From JBGSOW01 sp041738875 (GTDB lineage: Bacteria > Patescibacteriota > Dojkabacteria > CALFHW01), in NCBI GenBank assembly GCA_041738875.1, contig JBGSOW010000080.1, positions 1-57,138 on the forward strand: 57,138 nt of DNA, given 5' to 3'. Both the position numbers and the translations under genes were made by a program. A model generated the notes under the pieces. The model ran no database searches. It had not been told where the DNA came from and worked only from the letters and a program-made list of their open reading frames with translations. Positions 1-7,725 of this stretch are shown here, piece by piece (within the stretch, counting starts at the first letter, position 1; each line of letters begins with the position of its first letter).

Positions 1-23
1 ATTTTAGATTTAATATTTATTAA

Positions 24-1211
24 TTATACTTTTCTACCTTTCCAAAACAAACCTCTTCCGAAGTTATTTGTGATTGCAGAAATAGCTACTAAGCCGAAAT
101 TAAATAGTACAAAGACTTGTAGAAAAGGTTGGAAGGCTCCACCCTCTTTCTTTACTAATTTAAGCACTACCCCAGTAAAAGTATTTATTAATATTATCAG
201 TGCAAACCAAGTAATTAAGATGTGACTTAGATGTGCGAAGTAGGTTGGAGTACTATTTAGTATAAAAAAAAGTAATAGCGGAATAAATAAATAACAGTTA
301 ATCACTAGAGTAGTAAATATAGTAAATATGAATTTGTTTGGTAAAAAGAGTTTATCTATATTTTTTGCAATTCCCATAAAAGACTCCTTATAATTTCTAT
401 ACATCCTACATCTTACGATTCCGTCATCTATTAAAGTTATTGTTTTGTAGCCTGCAGATCTTAATTTCTTAAAAATTTTGATATCTTCTACAATTTCAGT
501 CTTTACACTTTCGTGTCCTCTGATAAGTTTATATGTTCTTTTTTCGAATAGCATGAACTGCCCATTTGCAGCTGTGAGAGAGCTTATAGTGGTTTTATTT
601 GCAATTATTAGTGGTAAAAATGCGAGTAAAAACCAACTAATTATTGGTATCGTTATTTTTTCACCCCAGGACTCCATAATTTGCGTTGGAAAAACACTCA
701 GTGCTTTGTAGTCTTTTATTTTCTCAATAGATAGACTAATTGCTTTTGGCGCTAGCCTTGTATCTGCATCTATAAATAATAAAAATTCGCCCTTCGCTTC
801 TAAACTAAGTTGTTGGCAAGCCCAATTTTTTCCTCTCCAACCAGTTGGTAGTGCTTTGCCCCGCAAAAGGTTTAAAGTGATTTTATGAGTATTGCGCTTG
901 TTTGTAGTAAGTTCTTTTATGATCTGAGCTGTATTGTCAGTGGAGTTATCGTCTAGGACAATTATCTCGAAATTTCTATAGTCTTGCGCGAAAAGATCGC
1001 TGAGGAGATTGCTGATATTTTTTTCTTCATTGCGGGCAGGAATTAGAACACTTACGAATGGTTCTGTAACTTTTTTGGAATTAATTGGAAACTTGGAATT
1101 AAAACGTTCGGCAGAAACTAGGTTTATGAGAAGAACTAGAAAGTTGTAAGTAATTAATCCAAAATTAATAAGCACAAAGAAATTAATTATTGTGGCAGAT
1201 GGAATTATCAT
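24..1211 (-). CDS. family 2 glycosyltransferase, carotenoid-operon type (CrtQ/CruC-like)
   Basis: A 395-aa membrane-bound GT-A fold glycosyltransferase. After an N-terminal hydrophobic segment (about residues 8-33) comes the GT2 core: VSVLIPARNEE, then VLDDNSTDNT, and the DXD-type motif FIDADTRL. Several hydrophobic helices follow in the C-terminal third. The motif KALPTGWRGKNWAC is typical of the glycosyltransferases found beside carotenoid genes (4,4'-diaponeurosporenoate glycosyltransferase CrtQ, CruC-like), so it probably glycosylates a carotenoid or other polyprenoid at the inner membrane. The start ATG overlaps the crtI-like stop by four bases (ATGA), indicating translational coupling as the last visible gene of the crtY-crtI-GT operon. 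The substrate is inferred from context only; a generic lipid glycosyltransferase is the alternative. Confidence 0.8.
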   Translation of the reverse strand: MIIPSATIINFFVLINFGLITYNFLVLLINLVSAERFNSKFPINSKKVTEPFVSVLIPARNEEKNISNLLSDLFAQDYRNFEIIVLDDNSTDNTAQIIKELTTNKRNTHKITLNLLRGKALPTGWRGKNWACQQLSLEAKGEFLLFIDADTRLAPKAISLSIEKIKDYKALSVFPTQIMESWGEKITIPIISWFLLAFLPLIIANKTTISSLTAANGQFMLFEKRTYKLIRGHESVKTEIVEDIKIFKKLRSAGYKTITLIDDGIVRCRMYRNYKESFMGIAKNIDKLFLPNKFIFTIFTTLVINCYLFIPLLLFFILNSTPTYFAHLSHILITWFALIILINTFTGVVLKLVKKEGGAFQPFLQVFVLFNFGLVAISAITNNFGRGLFWKGRKV

Positions 1212-2773
1212 TTTTGTAGAGAATGAGGTTTAGTTAGTGGATTGTATTTTGCAATCAAAGCGGCAGTGATTTTACCCGCTTTTAGAACCAAGGGTATTCC
1301 GCCACCTGGGTGGGAAGAGCCGCTTGCAAAATATAACCCGCGTATTTCTCTACTCCGATTGTTCTGTCTGAGGAATGCGGAAAGTTTTGTGTTGGAGGAT
1401 ATTCCGTATAATGCTCCCTTCCAACTTGATGTTTCACTTTCAATTCTTGCAGGCGTGATTGTATCTTCATAAACGATCTTCGCGTTTATGTCGATTTTTA
1501 GCTGTTTGTTTATTTTCTTGATAACTTGCCCACGAATCTCAGCCACTTTTTCATCCCAATTCTCGCCGTTGTCACAGCTGGAATTGACTAACACAAACCA
1601 GTTCTCGCAATTCTTGGGTGCATCTTGCGGGCGGTATTTGGAACTGATATTGATATAAATAGTAGGGTCTGTATTCACCCCACCCTCCGAAAATATTTCT
1701 TTGAATTCATTCTCGTAGTCAGCCGTAAAGAGAATATTATGAATATCCAACTTTTGATGTACGCCACGTACACCCCATAGGAATACCACGACGGAACTAG
1801 AGGGTTCGAGCTTTTTATAGATACTGCGGCCTTTTAATTTCGTATCATTTGGAAGTAGGCGTTGGTAGGTATAATTAACATCAGCATTTGAAACAACGAC
1901 TTTAGAATTAATAACACTAGTTTTTGATTTCCCCAGTCCATTTGCATCCTCAACTCGCACTCCACTAACTTCCACACCTCCCCTTTGTCCTTTGCTAGTT
2001 ACTATTTCTGAAACTGATGTATTGAACATAAATTCGACGCCCTTCTCTTGTGCCAAGCTTTCTATTGCTTCTGCAATACTGTACATTCCGTTTACCGGGT
2101 AGAAGCCGCCGAGTGTATTTTCAACATGCGCGATAAGGTTTAGAGTTGCAGGAGCTTTATACGGATTTGAGCCGTTATAAGTAGCGTATCTCATAAATAT
2201 CATTCTTAGATACGGGCTTTTGAAGAAACTATTTATAGCGGTTTTCATACTACGCAGCCCGTCGAGTTGGAAAATTCTCAAGAAAGTTTTGAGCGCAGAA
2301 ATATTTGTGTAAGTATTTAATTCACCTAGACTGCTATTTAAGAAAATCTTTTCTGTAAGATTATAGATGCGCTCGGTATGTTTTAGGAATTTTCCAAGTT
2401 GTGTACTTTCGTTTTTGAATTTACTATCGATTTTGTTTGTGACTTCGTTTTTGAATTCTACAGGGTCTGAGTCCACATCCAGACTAAAGCCGTCTGGGAA
2501 AAAATACCGAGTCAGAATAGTAAGCTTTTTAAACTCCAGATATGATGGGATCTCGGCACCTGTTTCTAAAAACAGTTCTTCGATAATACCAGGCATAGTT
2601 AAAAGCGAGGGCCCAGTATCAAAACTATACCCGCTCTCTTTTTGCACGTTTAATTTTCCACCTACTTTATCTGATTTTTCTACTACAAGTACTTTGTACC
2701 CCGAGCTAGCAAGACGGGTTGCGGTTGCTAGACCGCCAAGTCCCGCACCGATAATTACAGCATCATAATTCAT
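1208..2773 (-). CDS. crtI: phytoene desaturase-family carotenoid oxidoreductase (CrtI-like)
   Basis: A 521-aa FAD-dependent oxidoreductase of the CrtI family, which desaturates phytoene toward lycopene at the membrane. The N-terminus has the dinucleotide-binding motif GAGLGGL (residues 9-15) followed by the VVEKSDKVGG strand-loop. The C-terminus has the family signature GLYFASGSSHPGGGIP, which closes the FAD site. Length is normal for the family. Both ends overlap neighbours by four bases (ATGA): the cyclase gene upstream and the glycosyltransferase downstream. Family membership is clear, but the number of desaturation steps, or a related isomerase/oxygenase activity (CrtN, CrtO, CrtP), cannot be read from the sequence. 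No phytoene synthase (crtB) lies in the window. Confidence 0.92.
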   Translation of the reverse strand: MNYDAVIIGAGLGGLATATRLASSGYKVLVVEKSDKVGGKLNVQKESGYSFDTGPSLLTMPGIIEELFLETGAEIPSYLEFKKLTILTRYFFPDGFSLDVDSDPVEFKNEVTNKIDSKFKNESTQLGKFLKHTERIYNLTEKIFLNSSLGELNTYTNISALKTFLRIFQLDGLRSMKTAINSFFKSPYLRMIFMRYATYNGSNPYKAPATLNLIAHVENTLGGFYPVNGMYSIAEAIESLAQEKGVEFMFNTSVSEIVTSKGQRGGVEVSGVRVEDANGLGKSKTSVINSKVVVSNADVNYTYQRLLPNDTKLKGRSIYKKLEPSSSVVVFLWGVRGVHQKLDIHNILFTADYENEFKEIFSEGGVNTDPTIYINISSKYRPQDAPKNCENWFVLVNSSCDNGENWDEKVAEIRGQVIKKINKQLKIDINAKIVYEDTITPARIESETSSWKGALYGISSNTKLSAFLRQNNRSREIRGLYFASGSSHPGGGIPLVLKAGKITAALIAKYNPLTKPHSLQK

Positions 2774-3540
2774 AATGTATCTGTTTTTGGGGCTGCTGAT
2801 TTTATTTCTTTAATTACAGATTTGATACTTTTAGTTTTATAGAAGACTATTGCAGCGGAAGTCAAAAGTGAAAAATTATAAAAGAAATCTTCTACTGGAA
2901 TAGTTCCAATACGCACTCCCAGTGTATGAATCTCAGAGTAGGAAACAACAGGGATTGCAGTTAGTACTGAGTTTACCGTTAGAAATAGGAAAAATACAAT
3001 AACAATGTATATGATGTACACCCTAAAGAACCTCTGATCTAATCTTGCAAATGCCAGAACTAGCAGTGTAAATGCACTTGTTAGAAGAACTACAAACGTA
3101 TATGACAGTGTTGGCGTTAGTAGTGCACTAACTATTAGTATTCCAGCGGCTAGCAGTGAAATTAGCTTAAGGTAAGTTTTGTTTAATTTAATAGCGACTT
3201 TCTCGAAGATGTTTTTAAGTAGATTCTTTCGTTCGTTCAACACTTGAAAAATAAACAGACAGCTAAATGGTATCGTGAAGAAGAAAAGTATTTCCTCTAA
3301 AGGCAGCCCTGCAATTCTAGGTCCAACAATATAATCAGGATTAAATGACCAGTGTCCCTCCCCTGTTGCCCATACGTCCCAAAGTATAAATGGCAAAGCG
3401 ACATATGTATAGACGTTTAGAAGTTTTTGCCAATTATTGAAGAATCTCACGTCTTTTCTTAAGCTTAGGAAAAAAGGGATGATAACTGCAAAAATATTTA
3501 TTGCGAGATAGAGATAGTTAGTAAGAAGAAGTTCTTGCAT
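2770..3540 (-). CDS. fused two-domain lycopene cyclase (CrtYcd-like)
   Basis: A 256-aa integral membrane protein with about seven hydrophobic helices. It has two copies of the lycopene cyclase domain found as separate subunits (CrtYc and CrtYd) in Gram-positive bacteria and fused in archaea and Bacteroidetes. The acidic motifs are visible: GLPLEEILFF (about residues 79-88) in the first half and IPVEDFFYNF in the second, plus WDVWATGEGHWSF. The expected role is cyclisation of lycopene ends to beta-ionone rings, giving beta-carotene. It is the first gene of the operon. A -10 box TATAAT lies only 5 nt upstream of the ATG, implying a leaderless transcript. The related lycopene elongases belong to the UbiA family and look different. 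Confidence 0.85.
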   Translation of the reverse strand: MQELLLTNYLYLAINIFAVIIPFFLSLRKDVRFFNNWQKLLNVYTYVALPFILWDVWATGEGHWSFNPDYIVGPRIAGLPLEEILFFFTIPFSCLFIFQVLNERKNLLKNIFEKVAIKLNKTYLKLISLLAAGILIVSALLTPTLSYTFVVLLTSAFTLLVLAFARLDQRFFRVYIIYIVIVFFLFLTVNSVLTAIPVVSYSEIHTLGVRIGTIPVEDFFYNFSLLTSAAIVFYKTKSIKSVIKEIKSAAPKTDTL

Positions 3541-3545
3541 TTCAT

Positions 3546-3551
3546 ATTATA
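3546..3551 (-). promoter_or_regulatory. -10 box of the carotenoid operon
   Basis: On the minus strand TATAAT ends 5 nt before the cyclase ATG at 3540, so transcription would begin at or next to the start codon. No good -35 is seen. It lies back to back with the GH1 promoter in a 42-bp gap. Confidence 0.55.
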
Positions 3552-3568
3552 GCTCATTATTTATTCGG

Positions 3569-3577
3569 TGATATAAT
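3569..3577 (+). promoter_or_regulatory. extended -10 promoter of the GH1 gene
   Basis: TGATATAAT matches the extended -10 (TGnTATAAT) and ends 5 nt before the ATG at 3583. A second in-frame ATG is at 3592. This predicts a leaderless or nearly leaderless transcript. Confidence 0.6.
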
Positions 3578-3582
3578 AAATT

Positions 3583-4812
3583 ATGCAAAATATGCATGAT
3601 AATTTGACCAAATCTTCATTTTTTTTTGGTGCAGCAACTTCTGCGCACCAAGTTGAAGGAAATAATATTCATAGTGATTGGTGGAAGTACGAAAAAGATT
3701 TCACTAAAGGGATTAGTTCTGGGCGTGCCTGTGCAAGCTACGAACTTTTCAAGGAAGACCGTAAACTCCTGCAAGAAATGGAATGTAATTCCTACAGATT
3801 TTCAATTGAATGGTCACGCATAGAGCCGAGAGAAGGTGAGTTTGTGCAAAGTGAATTAGACAGATATATTTCTCAAATCGACGACCTATTGGAACATAAC
3901 ATCACGCCCCTTCTCACTTTGCACCATTTCAGCAACCCAGCCTGGTTTGAGGATCAGGGCGGATGGACTGTAAAAGACGCCTATAAAAAGTATCTGAGAT
4001 TTTTAGAATTTATACTGCCAAGTCTAGCGGGAAAAGTTAAATATTTTGTAACCTTCAATGAGCCGAATATTTATATCTATTCGAAATATATTGTAGGCAG
4101 TTGGTTCCCGGGTCAAAGAAGACCGATGCAACTTATAAGGTGTTTGCGTAATTTCATACCTGCCCATAGAAAAGCCTACAAGATGATAAAAGACCTTGAT
4201 CCCGAAAGTCAGATTGGAATTGCCAGTCAATTTACTGTATTTCATCCAGCTGGAACCCATTTCGACTTATTGAATTGGGTGATGCGCAAGACCATGAGTT
4301 TATCTTTCAATTTTCTGACATACAACTTATTTTGGCGGAAGCATTTGGATTATATTGGTATTAATTTTTACACAAGAACTAGGGTTGCAATTTCGTTTTC
4401 AGATGCAGTGCGGTTGAATTTTAATCCAGAGTTTTACGAAGATCAGAAAATGCATTTTCTGCAGTTTCCTGAAGATTTAAAGCTTGCCCTAAGACAAGTA
4501 AAGAAATATGGGTTACCTGTAATAGTTACAGAAAACGGGATGCTTACGAACGATGACCGCGAGAGGCAGGACTATTTAAAGGAGATCTTCAAATATATGC
4601 AGGAATCAATATTAGATGGCGTAAAATTAATTGGTTATTTTCACTGGAGTTTAATGGATAATTTTGAGTGGAGTTTTGCTTTCAAACCAAAGTTTGGTTT
4701 GTATTCTGTTAATCATGAGACATTTGCGCGCGAGGCAAAGCCTAGCGCGCAAATATACCGCGATCTAATCAGACACTACAGAAAAAAGTTCGAAGTCTAT
4801 GAGATTAAGTAA
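3583..4812 (+). CDS. glycoside hydrolase family 1 beta-glycosidase
   Basis: A 409-aa GH1 (TIM-barrel) retaining beta-glycosidase, probably a cytoplasmic beta-glucosidase or beta-galactosidase since no signal peptide is present. Visible signatures are the N-terminal FFFGAATSAHQVEG, the acid/base glutamate in TFNEP (E160), the nucleophile in VTENG (E317) and the C-terminal GYFHWSLMDNFEW. It is slightly shorter than typical GH1 enzymes (about 440-480 aa) but has all catalytic parts. It faces away from the carotenoid operon and shares a 42-bp regulatory gap with it, so removal of sugars from glycosylated carotenoids is conceivable, but this is speculation. The start may be ATG 3583 or 3592. Confidence 0.9.
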   Translation: MQNMHDNLTKSSFFFGAATSAHQVEGNNIHSDWWKYEKDFTKGISSGRACASYELFKEDRKLLQEMECNSYRFSIEWSRIEPREGEFVQSELDRYISQIDDLLEHNITPLLTLHHFSNPAWFEDQGGWTVKDAYKKYLRFLEFILPSLAGKVKYFVTFNEPNIYIYSKYIVGSWFPGQRRPMQLIRCLRNFIPAHRKAYKMIKDLDPESQIGIASQFTVFHPAGTHFDLLNWVMRKTMSLSFNFLTYNLFWRKHLDYIGINFYTRTRVAISFSDAVRLNFNPEFYEDQKMHFLQFPEDLKLALRQVKKYGLPVIVTENGMLTNDDRERQDYLKEIFKYMQESILDGVKLIGYFHWSLMDNFEWSFAFKPKFGLYSVNHETFAREAKPSAQIYRDLIRHYRKKFEVYEIK

Positions 4813-4836
4813 TTTTCGTTAATAGTGCTTAAGTTT

Positions 4837-7626
4837 CTACTTCTTAAATTTTATTAAGCCGGAGTCTTGTCTGTCTGTTTTTGATTTTGACTTTTTCCCA
4901 AACCTTCCGGTGGAGGTGGAGTTGGAATTTTGTCTGCGAGATTTTAGTTCTTTTTTGTCCTGAGACTCTGGGTTATTATCTCTTATTTCCTCAGAACTAT
5001 CTTTTTGAGAAGTAGTTTTCTTTGCTTCACTTACAACACTCGCAATATTTTTTTCACCGACTACAATTTTATTATCCAATACGCGGACAGGGACTTTGTC
5101 ACCTTCTTTTATAGCTCCTTCAGTAATTTGATAAGCAATTTCGTCGAGAATGTTATTTTGGATAAATCTATTTAATGGCCTTGCTCCAAATACGGGATCG
5201 TATCCCATCTTTGCAACAAAGTGATAGACCTCTGGGGCGATTTCAAGCTCAATATATTTACTTGCCAGACGGTATTTCACTCTAGCTAATTGAATCTTTA
5301 CTATCTTTACTATTTCCTCTAGTTTGAGCGGTTGAAAGATAACTGTATTATCGATTCTATTTAAAAATTCTGGCTTAAATTTATTTCTTAGTTCTTCTTG
5401 AACAAGGATGTATTGTTCGCTAGGATTTCCAGCAGTATTCAAAATGTCACTGCTTGCCAAATTCGATGTCATTATAATTATGGTATTTTTAAAGTCGACA
5501 GTTCTGCCTTTTGCATCAGTAAGCCTACCATCATCAAGGACTTGGAGGAGTATATTGAATACTTCAGGATGTGCTTTTTCAATTTCGTCGAAAAGTACGA
5601 CACTGTACGGCTTTCTCCTCACTGCTTCAGTTAGTTGTCCGCCTTCATCATAACCAATGTAACCTGGAGGCGAGCCTGTTAATCTTGCAACAGAATGCCT
5701 TTCCATATATTCACTCATATCCATTCGAATTAAAGCATCTTCGTCATCGAAAAGAAATTCAGCAAGTGCTTTTGCAAGCTCTGTTTTCCCGACCCCAGTT
5801 GGTCCCAAGAATATAAATGAACCAAGAGGTCTATCTTCGTCTTGAATCCCCGCACGTGATCTTCGAATTGCGTTTGCAACTGATTTAATTGCTTCTTCCT
5901 GGCCTATTACCCTTTTGTGCAACTTTTCTTCAAGTTTACTATATTTACTATCTTCTTCGGAAAGCATTTTACTTACAGGTATACCGGTCCATCTGGCAAC
6001 AACTTTAGCTATATCTTCTTCTGTCACTTCTTCAGTTAAGATCTGCCCATTTTTCTGTATCTCTGCAAGCCTTGCCTTTGCTGCCACGATATCTTTTTCA
6101 AGGGCTGGGATTAATCCGTAATTAATTTCAGCAACTTTTTGCAGGTCGTATTTGCGTCTTGCAAAATCTGCATCTTGTCTTAGATTGTCTATTTCGCTTG
6201 TCTTCCCTTTGATCTCATTGATAATCTGTTTCTCGTTTTTCCATTGCAGCTCTAAAGTATTTTGCTTTTCATTAATTTCAGATAATTCTTTCTCAATAAT
6301 ATCTAACCTATCTTTTGCTTTTTCATCGCCCTCGCGTTCTATTTCAGTTTTCAAAGCTTGTTTCTCGATCTCAAGTTGCATAGATCTTCTCTCTAAAGAG
6401 TCCAGTTTTGCTGGCTTACTGTCAATTTCCATTCTCACTACTGAGGCTGCTTCATCGATTAGATCGATTGCTTTATCTGGCAGAAAACGATCTGCTATAT
6501 ATCTGTCTGAGAGATTGACTGCCGCGACAATTGCATTGTCGCGTATCCTCACACCATGGTGAACTTCGTATTTTTCTTTGATTCCTCTAAGAATTGAAAT
6601 TGCATCATCAACCTTTGGTTCATTTATCATAACGGGCTGAAATCTTCTTTCCAGTGCTGCATCTTTCTCAACGTATTTACGATATTCTTTTAGTGTCGTT
6701 GCTCCAACTGTTCTAAGCTTACCCCTAGCAAGAGCGGGTTTCAATAGGTTTCCTGCGTCTAGTGAACCCTCCTGAGCACCTGCACCGACAATTGTGTGCA
6801 GTTCATCGATAAACAATATAATTTCCCCATTTGAAGCTTCAATTTCTTGGATCACTGCTTTCAATCTCTCTTCGAATTCACCTCGGAATTTCGCTCCAGC
6901 AAGAAGCGCGCCCAAATCCAGTGAAAGAAGTTTTTTTCCATGCAAGGTATCTGGCACATCATTATTAATAATCTTGCGCGCTAAACCTTCAGCAATTGCT
7001 GTCTTCCCAGTTCCCGGTTCACCAACTAAAACAGGGTTATTTTTCGTTCTCCTGGAGAGAATCTGCATGACCCTCCTTATTTCATTGTCGCGGCCAATAA
7101 CTGGGTCTATTTTACCTGCTCTTGCAAGCTCGGTGAGATCAATAGTGTATTTTTGTAAAACTTCATATTTACTTTCAGGGTCAACGGTATCTACTTTTTG
7201 ACTGCCCCGGATATCTTTAAGCACAGTCAGTATCTGGTCTTTATTTATATCAAGCAAGTCAGATGTTTGCTTATTTTCAATCAACCCCAAAAGCAAGTGC
7301 TCAGTTGAAATATAGCTATCCCCTAGAGATTTTGCCTGCTTATCCGCATTTTCAAGGGCTTTTTGGGTGTCTCCGCTGATATAATTTGTGCCATTTCGAA
7401 CTGTTACTTTAGGTAGCTTCTCTAGTTCCGCTTCAAGTTTCTGCAAGATTTCGTTTACATTTTTACCTAACTTAGTGATTATTTTTGCTGTAATACCGTC
7501 TTTTTGTGTAATTAATGCAAGCAATAAATGCACCGGAAGGATTGCTTGATTTTGATTCGTATTCGCAAGTCCTGCAGCTTTCTGCAGAGCTTCGCTAGCT
7601 TTAAGAGTAAAATTATTTGGATTCAT
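4837..7626 (-). CDS. clpB: ATP-dependent disaggregase ClpB
   Basis: A 929-aa Hsp100 unfoldase that rescues aggregated proteins with DnaK. Order: a Clp N-domain (about residues 1-145); AAA1 with Walker A GEPGTGKT (202-209) and Walker B ILFIDELH; a long coiled-coil M-domain (about 405-535), which distinguishes ClpB from ClpA/ClpC; and AAA2 with GPTGVGKT followed by VVLFDEIEKAHPE. The C-terminal ~70 residues form an unusual hydrophilic Ser/Lys/Asn-rich tail ending GLIKFKK, longer than in most ClpB proteins. The start at 7626 is fixed by an extended -10 box 7 nt upstream and a CIRCE-like operator over that promoter, indicating heat-shock control by HrcA. Confidence 0.95.
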   Translation of the reverse strand: MNPNNFTLKASEALQKAAGLANTNQNQAILPVHLLLALITQKDGITAKIITKLGKNVNEILQKLEAELEKLPKVTVRNGTNYISGDTQKALENADKQAKSLGDSYISTEHLLLGLIENKQTSDLLDINKDQILTVLKDIRGSQKVDTVDPESKYEVLQKYTIDLTELARAGKIDPVIGRDNEIRRVMQILSRRTKNNPVLVGEPGTGKTAIAEGLARKIINNDVPDTLHGKKLLSLDLGALLAGAKFRGEFEERLKAVIQEIEASNGEIILFIDELHTIVGAGAQEGSLDAGNLLKPALARGKLRTVGATTLKEYRKYVEKDAALERRFQPVMINEPKVDDAISILRGIKEKYEVHHGVRIRDNAIVAAVNLSDRYIADRFLPDKAIDLIDEAASVVRMEIDSKPAKLDSLERRSMQLEIEKQALKTEIEREGDEKAKDRLDIIEKELSEINEKQNTLELQWKNEKQIINEIKGKTSEIDNLRQDADFARRKYDLQKVAEINYGLIPALEKDIVAAKARLAEIQKNGQILTEEVTEEDIAKVVARWTGIPVSKMLSEEDSKYSKLEEKLHKRVIGQEEAIKSVANAIRRSRAGIQDEDRPLGSFIFLGPTGVGKTELAKALAEFLFDDEDALIRMDMSEYMERHSVARLTGSPPGYIGYDEGGQLTEAVRRKPYSVVLFDEIEKAHPEVFNILLQVLDDGRLTDAKGRTVDFKNTIIIMTSNLASSDILNTAGNPSEQYILVQEELRNKFKPEFLNRIDNTVIFQPLKLEEIVKIVKIQLARVKYRLASKYIELEIAPEVYHFVAKMGYDPVFGARPLNRFIQNNILDEIAYQITEGAIKEGDKVPVRVLDNKIVVGEKNIASVVSEAKKTTSQKDSSEEIRDNNPESQDKKELKSRRQNSNSTSTGRFGKKSKSKTDRQDSGLIKFKK

Positions 7627-7633
7627 AATAATT

Positions 7634-7642
7634 ATTTTAGCA
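7634..7642 (-). promoter_or_regulatory. extended -10 promoter of clpB
   Basis: Minus-strand TGCTAAAAT (TGn plus a -10) ends 7 nt before the clpB ATG at 7626, predicting a leaderless mRNA. It overlaps the right arm of the CIRCE-like operator. Confidence 0.65.
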
Positions 7643-7663
7643 GACTATCCACTCTTGTGCTAA
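7637..7663 (-). promoter_or_regulatory. CIRCE-like HrcA operator ahead of clpB
   Basis: Read toward clpB the site is TTAGCACAA-N9-GTCTGCTAA, 27 bp in total. The CIRCE consensus is TTAGCACTC-N9-GAGTGCTAA, so 14 of 18 arm positions match with the exact 9-bp spacer. It overlaps the clpB -10 box, as expected for a repressor site. Confidence 0.6.
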
Positions 7664-7725
7664 ATATTTTCACAAGTGCACGAACAGTAAATTAATATGT
7701 GTAGTCGAAGTTACTTTATTAATTA

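Noticed and set aside
6152..6562. 136-codon open frame opposite clpB, and similar long frames opposite pheT, mutL and lexA
   Set aside because: These are antisense shadows of well-supported genes, with low-complexity Ser/Phe/Leu composition and no promoter or homology.
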